From positions 2,790,001 through 2,854,000 of the forward strand of contig CAVWLA010000001.1 of NCBI GenBank assembly GCA_963755825.1: a DNA stretch of 64,000 bases, written 5' to 3'. The position numbers and the translations under genes are program-made. The stretch comes from DATBQN01 sp963755825. Its GTDB lineage: Bacteria; Acidobacteriota; Thermoanaerobaculia; Multivoradales; UBA5704. The notes below the pieces were generated by a model. The model saw only the letters and a program-made list of their open reading frames with translations. It did no database searches and was not told the DNA's origin. Shown piece after piece: positions 32,966 through 42,039 of the stretch. Position 1 is the first letter of the stretch. The number at the start of each line of letters is the position of its first letter.

Positions 32966-35136
32966 GGCGCGCCGGCGCCCGGCGCCGGGGAGGCCGCCAA
33001 GAGGGTGAAGGCGAGCGCGCTCGAGGCCGCTTTGCGGCTCGCCGTCGCGGTGAGGGTGACGACGAGGGTGTAGTCCCCCGGCGGCAGGTCGCCGGGGCGG
33101 AAGACGGCAGGCAGCTCCTCCATTCCCTGGACGAGGCCGGGGCGGCCGGCGAAGGCCACCGCTCCCGCGCTGGCGGCACCGCCGGCGGCGGTGAAGACGC
33201 GCCCTTCGACCCGCATCTCGCCGTCGCCGAGGCCGCTGGCGACGAGGAAGAGCGGCGCTTCGCCGCCCGCCCTCACCAGCGGCCGCGCGGCGGGGAGGAA
33301 GGGCCCCTGGGCGCCGCGGAAGGGCAGCGGCACGTCGCGCAGCTTGTCGCGGCCGCCGCTCTCGCGGAGGACGATGAAGCTGCCGGCGGCGTCGGGGAAG
33401 AGCGGCGGCAGAAGCACCGGCTCGCCGCCGGCGAAGCTCGGCACGTCGAGCGGCGCGGCGGCGACGCTCGCCTCGCCGGTGACGCCGTTGCGCACCAGGA
33501 CTCTGACGACGTAGCGCCCGGGGTCGAGGTCGAAGTGGCCGTAGAGCTTGAGGCCCCCCTTGCCGAGGGCGCCGCGGACCTTGGCGAGATCGAGCCCCAG
33601 GCTCTCGCCGAAGTGGTCGTGGACGCTCCCCTGCTCGTCCATCGCATAGGCGTAGACGTCGGCCTTCGCCGTCTCCTCAGCGCCGGCGAGGAGCGCCGGC
33701 CCGCCGATCTCGAGGACCACCGGCACGTAGGCCTTCTGGCCGGCGACGGGGAACGGCGCGGCGAGCACGGCGAGCGGGATGCGGCCGCCGGCGGTGCCGA
33801 GCACCAGGCTCGCCGCGGCCAGCTGGCGCTCCGCCACCGAGCGCTCGCCGTACGGCCGCGGCGCCGTATAGCCCGAGCGGGCGGAGACCGTGGCGCCGCG
33901 CGGGTTCTTCAGCTTGACGCGCAGCCGATGGTACTCGCCGTTCGCCGCCAGCCCCGCGGGCTCGAAGGTGAGGACGTAGGTGACGCTGGTGTGGCGGGCG
34001 AGCTCGGCCATCGTCTTGGAGATGTCGTTGGTATTGTGAAAGAGCTCGCCACCGGTCGCGTTGGCGAGGATGAAGAGGCTGTCCTCGCCGTGCGCGTTGT
34101 GCGGGCTCTGGTCGGTCGTGGCGCGCAGGCCGCCGAGGTCGAAGCTCTCGATCGTGCAGTCGGCGCGGCGGAAGGCGTCGAGCATCTTCTCGACGACGGC
34201 CGAGGTCTTGGTGCGGCCGAAGCGGAGGTTGTTGTCGACTCCCGAGGCGGCGCCGTTCTCGACGGCGTCGTGGATGCTCTTCTGCGTCGCCGGGTCGTTG
34301 CTGCCCACGAGGACCGAGCTGTCGAAGCCCTCCGACAGGTAGACGACGTACTTTCTCCCGGGGACGCTCCCCAGGAGCTTGGCGAGGTCGGCGAGGGCGC
34401 GGCCCATCGCCTCGACGTCGCTCGCCTGCACGTCGCGGCTGGCGCGCGACTCGGAAGCGAGGATGCTCTGCAGCGTGTCTTGGACCTCCTGCTCGTGCGG
34501 TCCGCCGCCGGCGATCGGCCCCTCCGTCTCGAGCGACGGCGAGACGGTGAGGCCGAGCGGATCGGGATGGCGCTCGCCGAGCTGGGGCAGGCCGAGGGTC
34601 GAGATGGCGCGCTCGATCTGCCGGCGGTCGGAGGTGAAGCCGAGGAAGAGCTTCGGCCCCTCCGTCGAGCGATAGGTCGCGACGCTCACCAGGTCGCCCG
34701 GCTGGAGGTACCTCTCCACCAGGTCGCGCGCCGCCTGGCGGGCGCGAGCGACCGAGATGGGCTCGGAATAGGCGAGGTCGAAGAGGAGCAGGAAGTGGCG
34801 CCGCCCGGAGGTCGAGACCGCCGGCGCCGGCACGGCCGGCCCCGCGGGCCTTCCCGCCGCCGGCGCCGCCGAATCGACGACCTCGAAGCCGCTGATCCTC
34901 TGCCGCTGGCGCCCGTCGTAGAGCTCGAAATCGTCGGCGGTGAGGCCGCGCACCGGCTCGCCGCCGCGGACGACGTTGACGGGGACCTCGACGGAGACGA
35001 CCGTGGCGGTCTCCTCGAAGCTCCGCCCTGCCGCGCGCGCGGCGGCGGGAGAGAGCATCACGGCCGCGGCGGCAGCGGCGATGGCGGCGATGGCCGCGAG
35101 AGCCATGGCGGCAGAGGGTTGCCGGCGCGACATCAT
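32962..35136 (-). CDS. Secreted VWFA-related protein (paralog 1, MIDAS DLAYS)
   Basis: 724 residues from ATG 35136, with AGGAG 9 bases upstream. Signal peptide, then a strand-rich stretch (VVSVEVPVNVVRGGEPVRGL, FELYDGRQRQRISGFEV), then a vWA-like domain (about 100-330) starting HFLLLFDLAYSEP and including GRKYVVYLSEGFDSS. Two or more beta-sandwich domains follow and the end is GDYTLVVTLT. This is the acidobacterial VWFA-related family (TIGR03436 type). The MIDAS reads DLAYS, so the middle Ser is replaced by Ala. It is the last of five paralogs in the operon. Confidence 0.88.
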   Translation of the reverse strand: MMSRRQPSAAMALAAIAAIAAAAAAVMLSPAAARAAGRSFEETATVVSVEVPVNVVRGGEPVRGLTADDFELYDGRQRQRISGFEVVDSAAPAAGRPAGPAVPAPAVSTSGRRHFLLLFDLAYSEPISVARARQAARDLVERYLQPGDLVSVATYRSTEGPKLFLGFTSDRRQIERAISTLGLPQLGERHPDPLGLTVSPSLETEGPIAGGGPHEQEVQDTLQSILASESRASRDVQASDVEAMGRALADLAKLLGSVPGRKYVVYLSEGFDSSVLVGSNDPATQKSIHDAVENGAASGVDNNLRFGRTKTSAVVEKMLDAFRRADCTIESFDLGGLRATTDQSPHNAHGEDSLFILANATGGELFHNTNDISKTMAELARHTSVTYVLTFEPAGLAANGEYHRLRVKLKNPRGATVSARSGYTAPRPYGERSVAERQLAAASLVLGTAGGRIPLAVLAAPFPVAGQKAYVPVVLEIGGPALLAGAEETAKADVYAYAMDEQGSVHDHFGESLGLDLAKVRGALGKGGLKLYGHFDLDPGRYVVRVLVRNGVTGEASVAAAPLDVPSFAGGEPVLLPPLFPDAAGSFIVLRESGGRDKLRDVPLPFRGAQGPFLPAARPLVRAGGEAPLFLVASGLGDGEMRVEGRVFTAAGGAASAGAVAFAGRPGLVQGMEELPAVFRPGDLPPGDYTLVVTLTATASRKAASSALAFTLLAASPAPGAGAP

Positions 35137-35154
35137 GGTGCGATTCTCCTGCAA

Positions 35155-37428
35155 TCAGCGCGGCCGCTCGCCCGCCGCCGGCGCGGCGACGGTGAAGGGG
35201 AGCGAGCTCGAGAGCGCACGCCGCGAGGCGCTCTCGGTCAGGGTGACGACGAGAGTGTAGTCGCCCGCCGGCAGATCGCCGGCCTCGAAGGTGGCGAGCA
35301 GCCGCTCGACGCCGCCGCCTGCCTGCGGCGGCGCCGCCTCGCGCCCGCGGAGGGTGGTCGAGCTCCCCGCGCGCGGCTTGCCATCGACGCCGAGCACCTC
35401 GCCGCGCAGGGCGACATCGGCGGCGGCGGTTCCGGCCGCGGTGCCCGGCGCGAGCGCGAAGCCCGTCTCCAGAAGGAGGAGCGGCAGGGCGCCGCCCGCC
35501 GCCACCACCGGCCGCGCCGCGGGCAGGAACGGCCGCCCGCCGGCGAGGAACGGATAGGGCTCGCGGCGCCCGGTCTCGCTGCCCTCCGCCCGCAGGTTGA
35601 GCCAGCGGCCGGGGGCATCGGCGACGAGCGGCGGCAGGAGCGCCCGCTCCCCTCGCTCGAACGCCGGCACCATCAGCGGCTCGACGCGGAGGCCGGTCTC
35701 GCCGGTGATGCCGTTGCGCACCAGCACGCGGAGCGCGTAGCGGCCGGGGGCGAGATCGAGGTGGCCGAAGAGCTTGACGCCGCCCCTCTCGAGGACGGCG
35801 CGGACCTTGGCGAGATCGAGCTCCAGCACCTGGCCGAAGTGGTCGTGGATGGTCCCCCGCTCGTCGAAGGCATAGGCGTAGACGTCGGCCTGCGCGGTGT
35901 CGGTGGCGCCGGCGAGGAGCGCCGCGCCGTCGATCTCGATGACCACCGGCACGTAGGCGCGATGGGGAGGCGTGCCGGGAGCGGCATCCGCCGCCTCCGC
36001 CGGGGTCGAGGCGGCGGGGAGCGGTGTGGCGAGGACGGAGGTCGCGATGCGGCCGCCCGGCGCACCGCCGAGGATCAGGCCGGCGGTCGCCAGCTGGCGC
36101 TCGAGCGGCGCGCGGGTGAGATACGGCCGCGGCGCGTAGTAGCCCGGCCGGAAGACGATCTGCGCGCCGCGGGCGGCGCCCTCGTCGCGCAGCTTCACCC
36201 GCAGCGGGTGGTAGGAGCCGGCGGCGCCGAGGTCGCGCGGCGCGAAGGAGAGCAGATAGGTGACGCTCGTCCGCGCCAGCAGGCTCGCCATCGCCGCGGA
36301 GAGGTCGTTGGTGTTGCGGAAGAGCTCGCCGCCGGTATCGCGGGCGAAGAGGAACAGGGTGTCCTCGCCGGCGCTGTTGTGGGCGTCCTGGTCGCTGGTG
36401 GCGCGGATGCCGCCGGTGTCGAAGCTCTCGATGACGCAGTCGGCGCGGCGGAAGGCCTCGAGCATCCGCTCGATCTCGCTCGCCGTCTTGGTGTCGCCGA
36501 AGCGCAGCGCCGAATCGACCTGGCTGCGGTCGTCGGCGGCCGCCTGGTGGAGATCGTCGACGGCGCCCTTCTCGACCGTGCCGCGCAGCAGGCCGCTGTC
36601 GAAGCCGTGCGACATGTAGACGACGTACTTGCGCCCCTGGACGCTCGCCATCAGCTGGGCGAGATCGGTGAGCGAGCGGGTCATCCCCCCGACGTCGTTC
36701 TTCTGCCCCTGCCGCGTCCCAGCCGACTCCTGGCGCGCGATGGCGACGAGCTCCTCGAGGAGGAAGCCGTCCTGGCCGTTCTTCTGGCGCGACCCTTCGA
36801 GCGCCGGATTGTGGCCGCCCGGCCCGGCGTCCGGCGACAGCAGGAGGCCGAGCGGATCGGGGTTGCGCTCGCCGAGCTTCGGCAGGCCGAGGGTGTCGAT
36901 GGCGTACTCCATCTGCCGGCGGTCGCTGGTGAAGCTGAGGACCAGGTGCGGACCTGCGGTCGTGCTGTAGGTGGCGACGGCGGCGAGGTCGCTCGGATCG
37001 ATCCCCTGGGCGACGAAGCTCCGCGCCGCCTGCCGCGCCTTGACCACCGAGCTCGGCTCGGCGTACGAGAGATCGAAGAAGAGCAGGAAGTGCCGCCGGC
37101 CGGCGATCGGCACCGCCGCCGGCGCACGGCTACCGGAATTGCCGGCCGCCGCCGCGAGGTCGACGACCTCGAAGCCGGTGATCGCCTGCTTCCGCTTGCC
37201 GTCGTAGAGCTCGAAGTCGGCGGCGGAGAGGCCGCGGACCGGGCGGCCGTCGCGGACGACGGTCACCGGCACCTCGACGGAGACGACCGACGTCGCCTCC
37301 TGGAACCCCTTGGCGGGCGGCGACGCGGGGACGGCGGCGGCAGCGATCTCCATCGAGCGGGCGATGCCCGCCAACCCGATCATGCCGGCGGCAAACAGGG
37401 TGGCCAGCCCGGCGCGTGGGTGCGGCAT
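35155..37428 (-). CDS. Secreted VWFA-related protein (paralog 2, MIDAS DLSYA)
   Basis: 757 residues from ATG 37428, with GGAGGT 7 bases upstream. Same layout as its neighbours: signal peptide, VVSVEVPVTVVRDGRPVRGL, vWA-like domain with HFLLFFDLSYAEP and GRKYVVYMSHGFDSG, RPGYYAPRPYLTR linker, then beta-sandwich repeats with YGHLDL-like motif FGHLDLAPGRYALRV. The MIDAS is DLSYA, having lost the last Ser. 18 bp separate it from paralog 1. Confidence 0.88.
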   Translation of the reverse strand: MPHPRAGLATLFAAGMIGLAGIARSMEIAAAAVPASPPAKGFQEATSVVSVEVPVTVVRDGRPVRGLSAADFELYDGKRKQAITGFEVVDLAAAAGNSGSRAPAAVPIAGRRHFLLFFDLSYAEPSSVVKARQAARSFVAQGIDPSDLAAVATYSTTAGPHLVLSFTSDRRQMEYAIDTLGLPKLGERNPDPLGLLLSPDAGPGGHNPALEGSRQKNGQDGFLLEELVAIARQESAGTRQGQKNDVGGMTRSLTDLAQLMASVQGRKYVVYMSHGFDSGLLRGTVEKGAVDDLHQAAADDRSQVDSALRFGDTKTASEIERMLEAFRRADCVIESFDTGGIRATSDQDAHNSAGEDTLFLFARDTGGELFRNTNDLSAAMASLLARTSVTYLLSFAPRDLGAAGSYHPLRVKLRDEGAARGAQIVFRPGYYAPRPYLTRAPLERQLATAGLILGGAPGGRIATSVLATPLPAASTPAEAADAAPGTPPHRAYVPVVIEIDGAALLAGATDTAQADVYAYAFDERGTIHDHFGQVLELDLAKVRAVLERGGVKLFGHLDLAPGRYALRVLVRNGITGETGLRVEPLMVPAFERGERALLPPLVADAPGRWLNLRAEGSETGRREPYPFLAGGRPFLPAARPVVAAGGALPLLLLETGFALAPGTAAGTAAADVALRGEVLGVDGKPRAGSSTTLRGREAAPPQAGGGVERLLATFEAGDLPAGDYTLVVTLTESASRRALSSSLPFTVAAPAAGERPR

Positions 37429-37460
37429 CGAGGGACCTCCGTGGCGAGCGGCGAGCACGA

Positions 37461-39650
37461 TCAGCCGGCGTGGCCGGGCACCGCCGCCGGCGCCGCGATC
37501 ACGAACGGCAGCGAGCTCGAGAGCTGCCGCCGGCTCGCCGGGTCGGTCAGGGTGACGACGAGAGTGTAGTCCCCCGGCGGCAGGCTCTCCGCCCGGAAGA
37601 CGGCGGGCAGCTCTTCGAGCCCCTGGACGATGCCGCCGCCGCCGGCGAGGGCCACCGCACCCCCCGGCACGGCGCGGCCATCGACGGTGAAGACGCGCCC
37701 CTCGACCGTCCGCTCACCGGCGCTCAGTCCGCTCGCGAGGAGAAAGAGGGGCGCCTCGGCGCCCGCCGCCAGCACCGGCCGCGCCGCGGGGAGGAACGGA
37801 CCCTGGGCGCTGCGAAACGGCAGAGGCACGTCGCGCAGCTTCTCGCGGCCGCCGCTCTCGCGGAGGACGAGGAAGCTGCCGGCGGCGCCCGGAAAGAGCG
37901 GCGGCAAGAGCGCCGGCTCGCCGCCGTCGAACGCCGGCACGGTGAGCGCCGCGGCGGCGACGCTCGCCGCGCCGGTGATGCTGTTGCGCACCAGGGCACG
38001 GATGACATAGCGCCCGGGATCGAGGTCGAGGTGGCCGTAGAGCTTGATCCCGCCGCTCTCCAGCGCGCCGCGGACCTTCCGCAGGTCGAGCCCGAGAACC
38101 TGCCCGAAGTGATCGTGGATGGTCCCCTGCTCGTCGAGCGCGTAGGCGTAGATCTCGGCCTGCGCCACGTCGCGGGCGCCGGCGAGGAGGCCCGAGCCGG
38201 CGATCTCCACGACCACCGGCACATAGGCCTGCTGGCCGGGGACGGGAAACGGCGCCGCGAGGATCGCGGTGGCGAACTGTCCGCCGGCGGCGGCGCCGAG
38301 CACCATGCCCGCGGCGGCGAGCTGGCGCTCGACCGCGGTGAGCTGGGCGAACGGCCGCGGCGCGTAGTAGCCCGGCCGGTAGAGCACCTGCAGGCCGCGG
38401 GCGTTCTTCACCCGGATCCGCAGCGGATGGTAGCTGCCGTCGGCGGGCAGGCCGGCGGGCTGGAAGGAGAGGACATAGGTGACGCTGGTGCGCGCCAGCA
38501 GGCCGGCCATCGCCGCCGCGAGATCGTTGGTGTTGTGGAAGAGCTCGCCGCCCGTCTCATGGGCCATCATGAAAAGGCTGTCGGTGCCGCCCGCGTGCTG
38601 CACCCCTTGCTCGGCGGCCGCGGTGAGGCCGCCGATATCGACGCTCTCGATCATGCAGTCGGCGCGGCGGAACTCGTCGAGCATGCGGTGGAGGTCGTTC
38701 GCCGTCCTGGTGTCGCCGTAGCGGTCCTCGGAGCTGATCTTGTAGTGCTCGCCGGAGGCCGCCTGGGCGTGGACGAGATGCGCCGCCTCCTCGTCGGCGC
38801 CGCCCTTGACCGCCGAGCTGTCAAAGCCCTGGACGAGCGAGCTGTCGAAGCCTTGCGAGAGGAAGACGACGTACTTCCTCCCCGCGACGCCACCGAGGAG
38901 GTGCGCCAGGTCGGCGAGCGAGCGGGTCATCGCGGCGACGTCGTCTCGCTGGATCTGCCGCGCGGCCCGCGACTCGACCCTTGCGGCGTCCTCGAGGACG
39001 GTGATGAACGCCCGGTCGCGATCGTTCTTCGCGGTGGCGCCGCCGGTCTCCGCCTGGCTGGAGACCAGCAGGGCGAGCGGGTCCGGGTGGCGATCGGTGA
39101 CCTCGGGCAGGCCGACGGCGTCGATGGCATAGGCGGCCTGCCGGCGGTCGGGAGTGAAGCCGACGACGAGCTTGGCGCCGGCGGACCGGCTGAAGCTCGC
39201 GACCGCCACCAGGTCGCTGGCCTGGACCCTGGTCTCGATCAGCCGGTGCGCCGCCTGACGCGCTCTCACGATCGCCGACGGCTCCACGTGAGTGAGGTCG
39301 AAGAGGAGGAGGAAGTGGCGGCGGGCGGCGATCGCCAAGGCCGGGCTCGCCGTCGTCTCGCCAGCGGCCGCGGGCGCCAGATCGACCACCTCGAAGCCGG
39401 TGATCTTCTGCGCCCTGCCACCGTCGTCGATCTCGAAATCGGCAGCGGAGAGCCCGCGCACCGGCTCGCCGTCGTGGACGACGTTGACGGGGACCTCGAC
39501 GGCGACGACCGACGAGGACTCGCTGAACCCGTCGCGCGGCGCCTCGCCCGCCGGGCTGGCGCCGGCGCCCGATTCGGATGCGGAGCCGAAGGAAAGGAAG
39601 GCGAGCGCCAGGCAGAGGGCCGAGGCGGATCGGCGGCGGCGCGTGTTCAT
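37461..39650 (-). CDS. Secreted VWFA-related protein (paralog 3, MIDAS DLTHV)
   Basis: 729 residues from ATG 39650, with GAGGGAGG 8 bases upstream. Signal peptide, VVAVEVPVNVVHDGEPVRGL, vWA-like domain with HFLLLFDLTHVEP and GRKYVVFLSQGFDSS, then RPGYYAPRPFAQL and beta domains. The MIDAS (DLTHV) is the most degenerate of the five, so metal binding is unlikely. A near-duplicate motif GFDSS occurs twice in a row after the vWA core (SQGFDSSLVQGFDSSAV), a small internal duplication. Confidence 0.88.
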   Translation of the reverse strand: MNTRRRRSASALCLALAFLSFGSASESGAGASPAGEAPRDGFSESSSVVAVEVPVNVVHDGEPVRGLSAADFEIDDGGRAQKITGFEVVDLAPAAAGETTASPALAIAARRHFLLLFDLTHVEPSAIVRARQAAHRLIETRVQASDLVAVASFSRSAGAKLVVGFTPDRRQAAYAIDAVGLPEVTDRHPDPLALLVSSQAETGGATAKNDRDRAFITVLEDAARVESRAARQIQRDDVAAMTRSLADLAHLLGGVAGRKYVVFLSQGFDSSLVQGFDSSAVKGGADEEAAHLVHAQAASGEHYKISSEDRYGDTRTANDLHRMLDEFRRADCMIESVDIGGLTAAAEQGVQHAGGTDSLFMMAHETGGELFHNTNDLAAAMAGLLARTSVTYVLSFQPAGLPADGSYHPLRIRVKNARGLQVLYRPGYYAPRPFAQLTAVERQLAAAGMVLGAAAGGQFATAILAAPFPVPGQQAYVPVVVEIAGSGLLAGARDVAQAEIYAYALDEQGTIHDHFGQVLGLDLRKVRGALESGGIKLYGHLDLDPGRYVIRALVRNSITGAASVAAAALTVPAFDGGEPALLPPLFPGAAGSFLVLRESGGREKLRDVPLPFRSAQGPFLPAARPVLAAGAEAPLFLLASGLSAGERTVEGRVFTVDGRAVPGGAVALAGGGGIVQGLEELPAVFRAESLPPGDYTLVVTLTDPASRRQLSSSLPFVIAAPAAVPGHAG

Positions 39651-39732
39651 CCGGGGCCTCCCTCGCAAGGCCGGCGGGACGTCCGCCGGCGGACCTGCCG
39701 TCCCCCGCGCGCCGGACCGCCGGCGCGCGCCG

Positions 39733-41904
39733 CTATTTCGCGGCGACGGCGAAGGCGATCGAGCTCGACAGCTCGCGCTTGGTCGCCGGGTCGGTCAGGG
39801 TGACGACGAGCGTGTAGTCGCCGGCCGGCAGGCTGCCGGGCTTCCAGGCGGCGAGCAGATGGTCGAGCCCCTGGGCGGCGCCGGCGCGGCCGCGCAGCGC
39901 CACCTCGGTCGGCCGCGCCGCGCCGTCGGCGCCGAAGACCTGGCCCTGCACCGCGAGATCGCCGCTCCCCAGGCCGTTCTCGATCAGCACCAGCGTCGTC
40001 TCGCCGCCCGCCGCCACCAGCGGACGCACCGCCGGCAGGAACGAGCTGTCGCCGTTCATGAAGGGGAAGGGCACGCTGCGCAGCTTGTCGCGGCCGGCTC
40101 CCTCGCGGAGGATCAGCCAGCGGCCGGAGGTGTCGGCGACGAGCGGCGGCAGCAGCTGCCCCTCGCCCTTGTCATAGGCCGGCACGGTGAGCGGCACCGC
40201 CGAGACGCTGGCGTCGCCGGTGATGCCGTTGCGCACCAGCACCCGCACGACGTAGCGCCCGGGGTCAAGGTCGAGGTGGCCGTAGAACTTGACGCCGCCG
40301 CTCGCGAGGGTGGCGCGGACCTTGGTCAGATCGAGGCCCAAGGTCTGCCCGAAGTGGTCGTGGATCGTCCCCTCCTCGTCGAGCGCATAGGCGTAGATCT
40401 CGGTCTGCGCCACGTCCTTGGCGCCGGCGAGGAGACCCCCGCCGTCGATCTCGACCAGCACCGGCACGTAGGCCTGCTGGCCGGTGATGGGGAACGGCGC
40501 CGCGAGGACGGCGGTCGCCAGCCGGCCGGTGCCGGCGCCGCCGCCGAGCACCATCCCCGCGGCGGCGATCTGGCGCTCGAGCGGCGAGCGCTGGGCGAAC
40601 GGCCGCGGCGCGTAGTACCCGGGCCGGAAGACCACCCGCATGCCGCGGTCGTTCTTCACCTTCACCCGCAGCGGGTGGTACTTGCCGTCGGCGGGGAGGC
40701 TGTCGGGCTGGAAGGAGAGGACGTAGGTGACGCTGGTGCGCTGGAGCAGGGCGCCCATCGACGCCCCGAGGTCGTTGGTGTTCTGGAAGAGCTCGCCGCC
40801 GGTCTCGTGCGCCATCACGAACAGGCTGTCCTTGCCGCCGGCGTGCTGCACCCCCTGGTCGCCGCCCGCGGTCAGGCCGCCGATGTCGAGGCTCTCGATG
40901 GTGCAGTCGGCGCGGCGGAACTCGTCGAGCATGCGGTTCAGCTGGGAGGAGGTCTTGGTGTCGCCGAAGCGGACCTCGGAGTCGATCTTGTAGGTCTCGC
41001 CGGACGCCGCCGCGGCATGGATGTCGACCGCCGCCTGCTCGTCGTCGACGCCGCCCTGGACGAGCTTGCTGTCGAAGCCCTGCGACATGTAGACGACGTA
41101 CTTGCGTCCCTGGACGGCGCTCATCAGGTGCGCCAGATCGGCGAGCGAGCGGGTCATCGAAGCGACGTCGTTCTTCTGCGTCTGGCGCGCGCCGCGCGCC
41201 TCGATCTGCGCCATCTCCTTGAGATTGTCGAGGAACGCCTGCTCCTTGTCGTTCTTCGCCGTCGAATTCTCGTTGAGCCCGCCGCCCTCCCCCTTGGCGG
41301 AGACCAGCAGGCCGAGCGGGTCGGGATGGCGGTCGCCGAGCTTGGGGAGGCCGAGGGTGTCGATGGCGTACTCGACCTGACGGCGGTCGGGGCTGAAGCC
41401 GAGGACGAGCTTGGGGCCGCCCGAGGTGCTGTAGGTCGCGACGGCCACGAGGTCGCTGCGCTGGATGCTCTCTCTGACCAGCTTGCGCGCCGCGTCGCGC
41501 GCCTTGACGATCGCCGCCGGCTCCGAGTACGAGAGGTCGAAGAGGAGGAGGAAGTGGCGGCGGGCGGCGAGCGCCGGCGCGGCGCTCTTGGCGCCGGCGG
41601 CGTGGCCATCGACGGACGCCGGCCGCGCCAGGTCGACCACCTCGAAGCCGGTGATCTTCTGCTCCTTCCTGCCGTCGTAGAGCTCGAAGTCGGCGGCGGT
41701 CAAGCCGCGCACCGGCTCGTCGCCCTTGACGACGGTCACCGGCACCTCGACGACGACGACCGAGGTCGCCTCGTCGAAGCCGCCGCCCGCAGCCGCCCCG
41801 GCGAGGCTGGCGGCGAGCAAAGCACCGAGCGCGCAGGCGGCGACCGGCGCCGCGATGAGGATCTTCGATCTCCGCGTCATCCTCGACATGGCAGGGCTCG
41901 ACAT
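39733..41904 (-). CDS. Secreted VWFA-related protein (paralog 4, intact MIDAS DLSYS)
   Basis: 723 residues from ATG 41904 with GGGAG upstream; in-frame ATGs at 41889 and 41880 are alternatives. Signal peptide, VVVVEVPVTVVKGDEPVRGL, vWA-like domain with HFLLLFDLSYSEP (intact DxSxS) and GRKYVVYMSQGFDSK, a linker rich in charged residues, RPGYYAPRPFAQR and C-terminal beta domains. This copy retains the best metal-binding site together with paralog 5. Confidence 0.88.
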   Translation of the reverse strand: MSSPAMSRMTRRSKILIAAPVAACALGALLAASLAGAAAGGGFDEATSVVVVEVPVTVVKGDEPVRGLTAADFELYDGRKEQKITGFEVVDLARPASVDGHAAGAKSAAPALAARRHFLLLFDLSYSEPAAIVKARDAARKLVRESIQRSDLVAVATYSTSGGPKLVLGFSPDRRQVEYAIDTLGLPKLGDRHPDPLGLLVSAKGEGGGLNENSTAKNDKEQAFLDNLKEMAQIEARGARQTQKNDVASMTRSLADLAHLMSAVQGRKYVVYMSQGFDSKLVQGGVDDEQAAVDIHAAAASGETYKIDSEVRFGDTKTSSQLNRMLDEFRRADCTIESLDIGGLTAGGDQGVQHAGGKDSLFVMAHETGGELFQNTNDLGASMGALLQRTSVTYVLSFQPDSLPADGKYHPLRVKVKNDRGMRVVFRPGYYAPRPFAQRSPLERQIAAAGMVLGGGAGTGRLATAVLAAPFPITGQQAYVPVLVEIDGGGLLAGAKDVAQTEIYAYALDEEGTIHDHFGQTLGLDLTKVRATLASGGVKFYGHLDLDPGRYVVRVLVRNGITGDASVSAVPLTVPAYDKGEGQLLPPLVADTSGRWLILREGAGRDKLRSVPFPFMNGDSSFLPAVRPLVAAGGETTLVLIENGLGSGDLAVQGQVFGADGAARPTEVALRGRAGAAQGLDHLLAAWKPGSLPAGDYTLVVTLTDPATKRELSSSIAFAVAAK

Positions 41905-42039
41905 GGCTGGGCTCCCTGGTCAGGCGCGCCGGAGGGCGGGCCGGCGATGGAAATGGTGGTCATTCTACGCCCCGCGAGGGGACGGCGGAGACGCAACGGA
42001 GGCTGGGCGGCGGGAATTCCGGGCCGGGTGGCGGCCGCC

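Noticed and set aside
33535..37569. A 1344-codon plus-strand frame opposite the VWFA genes
   Set aside because: It mirrors the minus-strand VWFA genes. Its product is a biased Arg/Glu/Ala/Val string with no domains, as expected opposite GC-rich genes.
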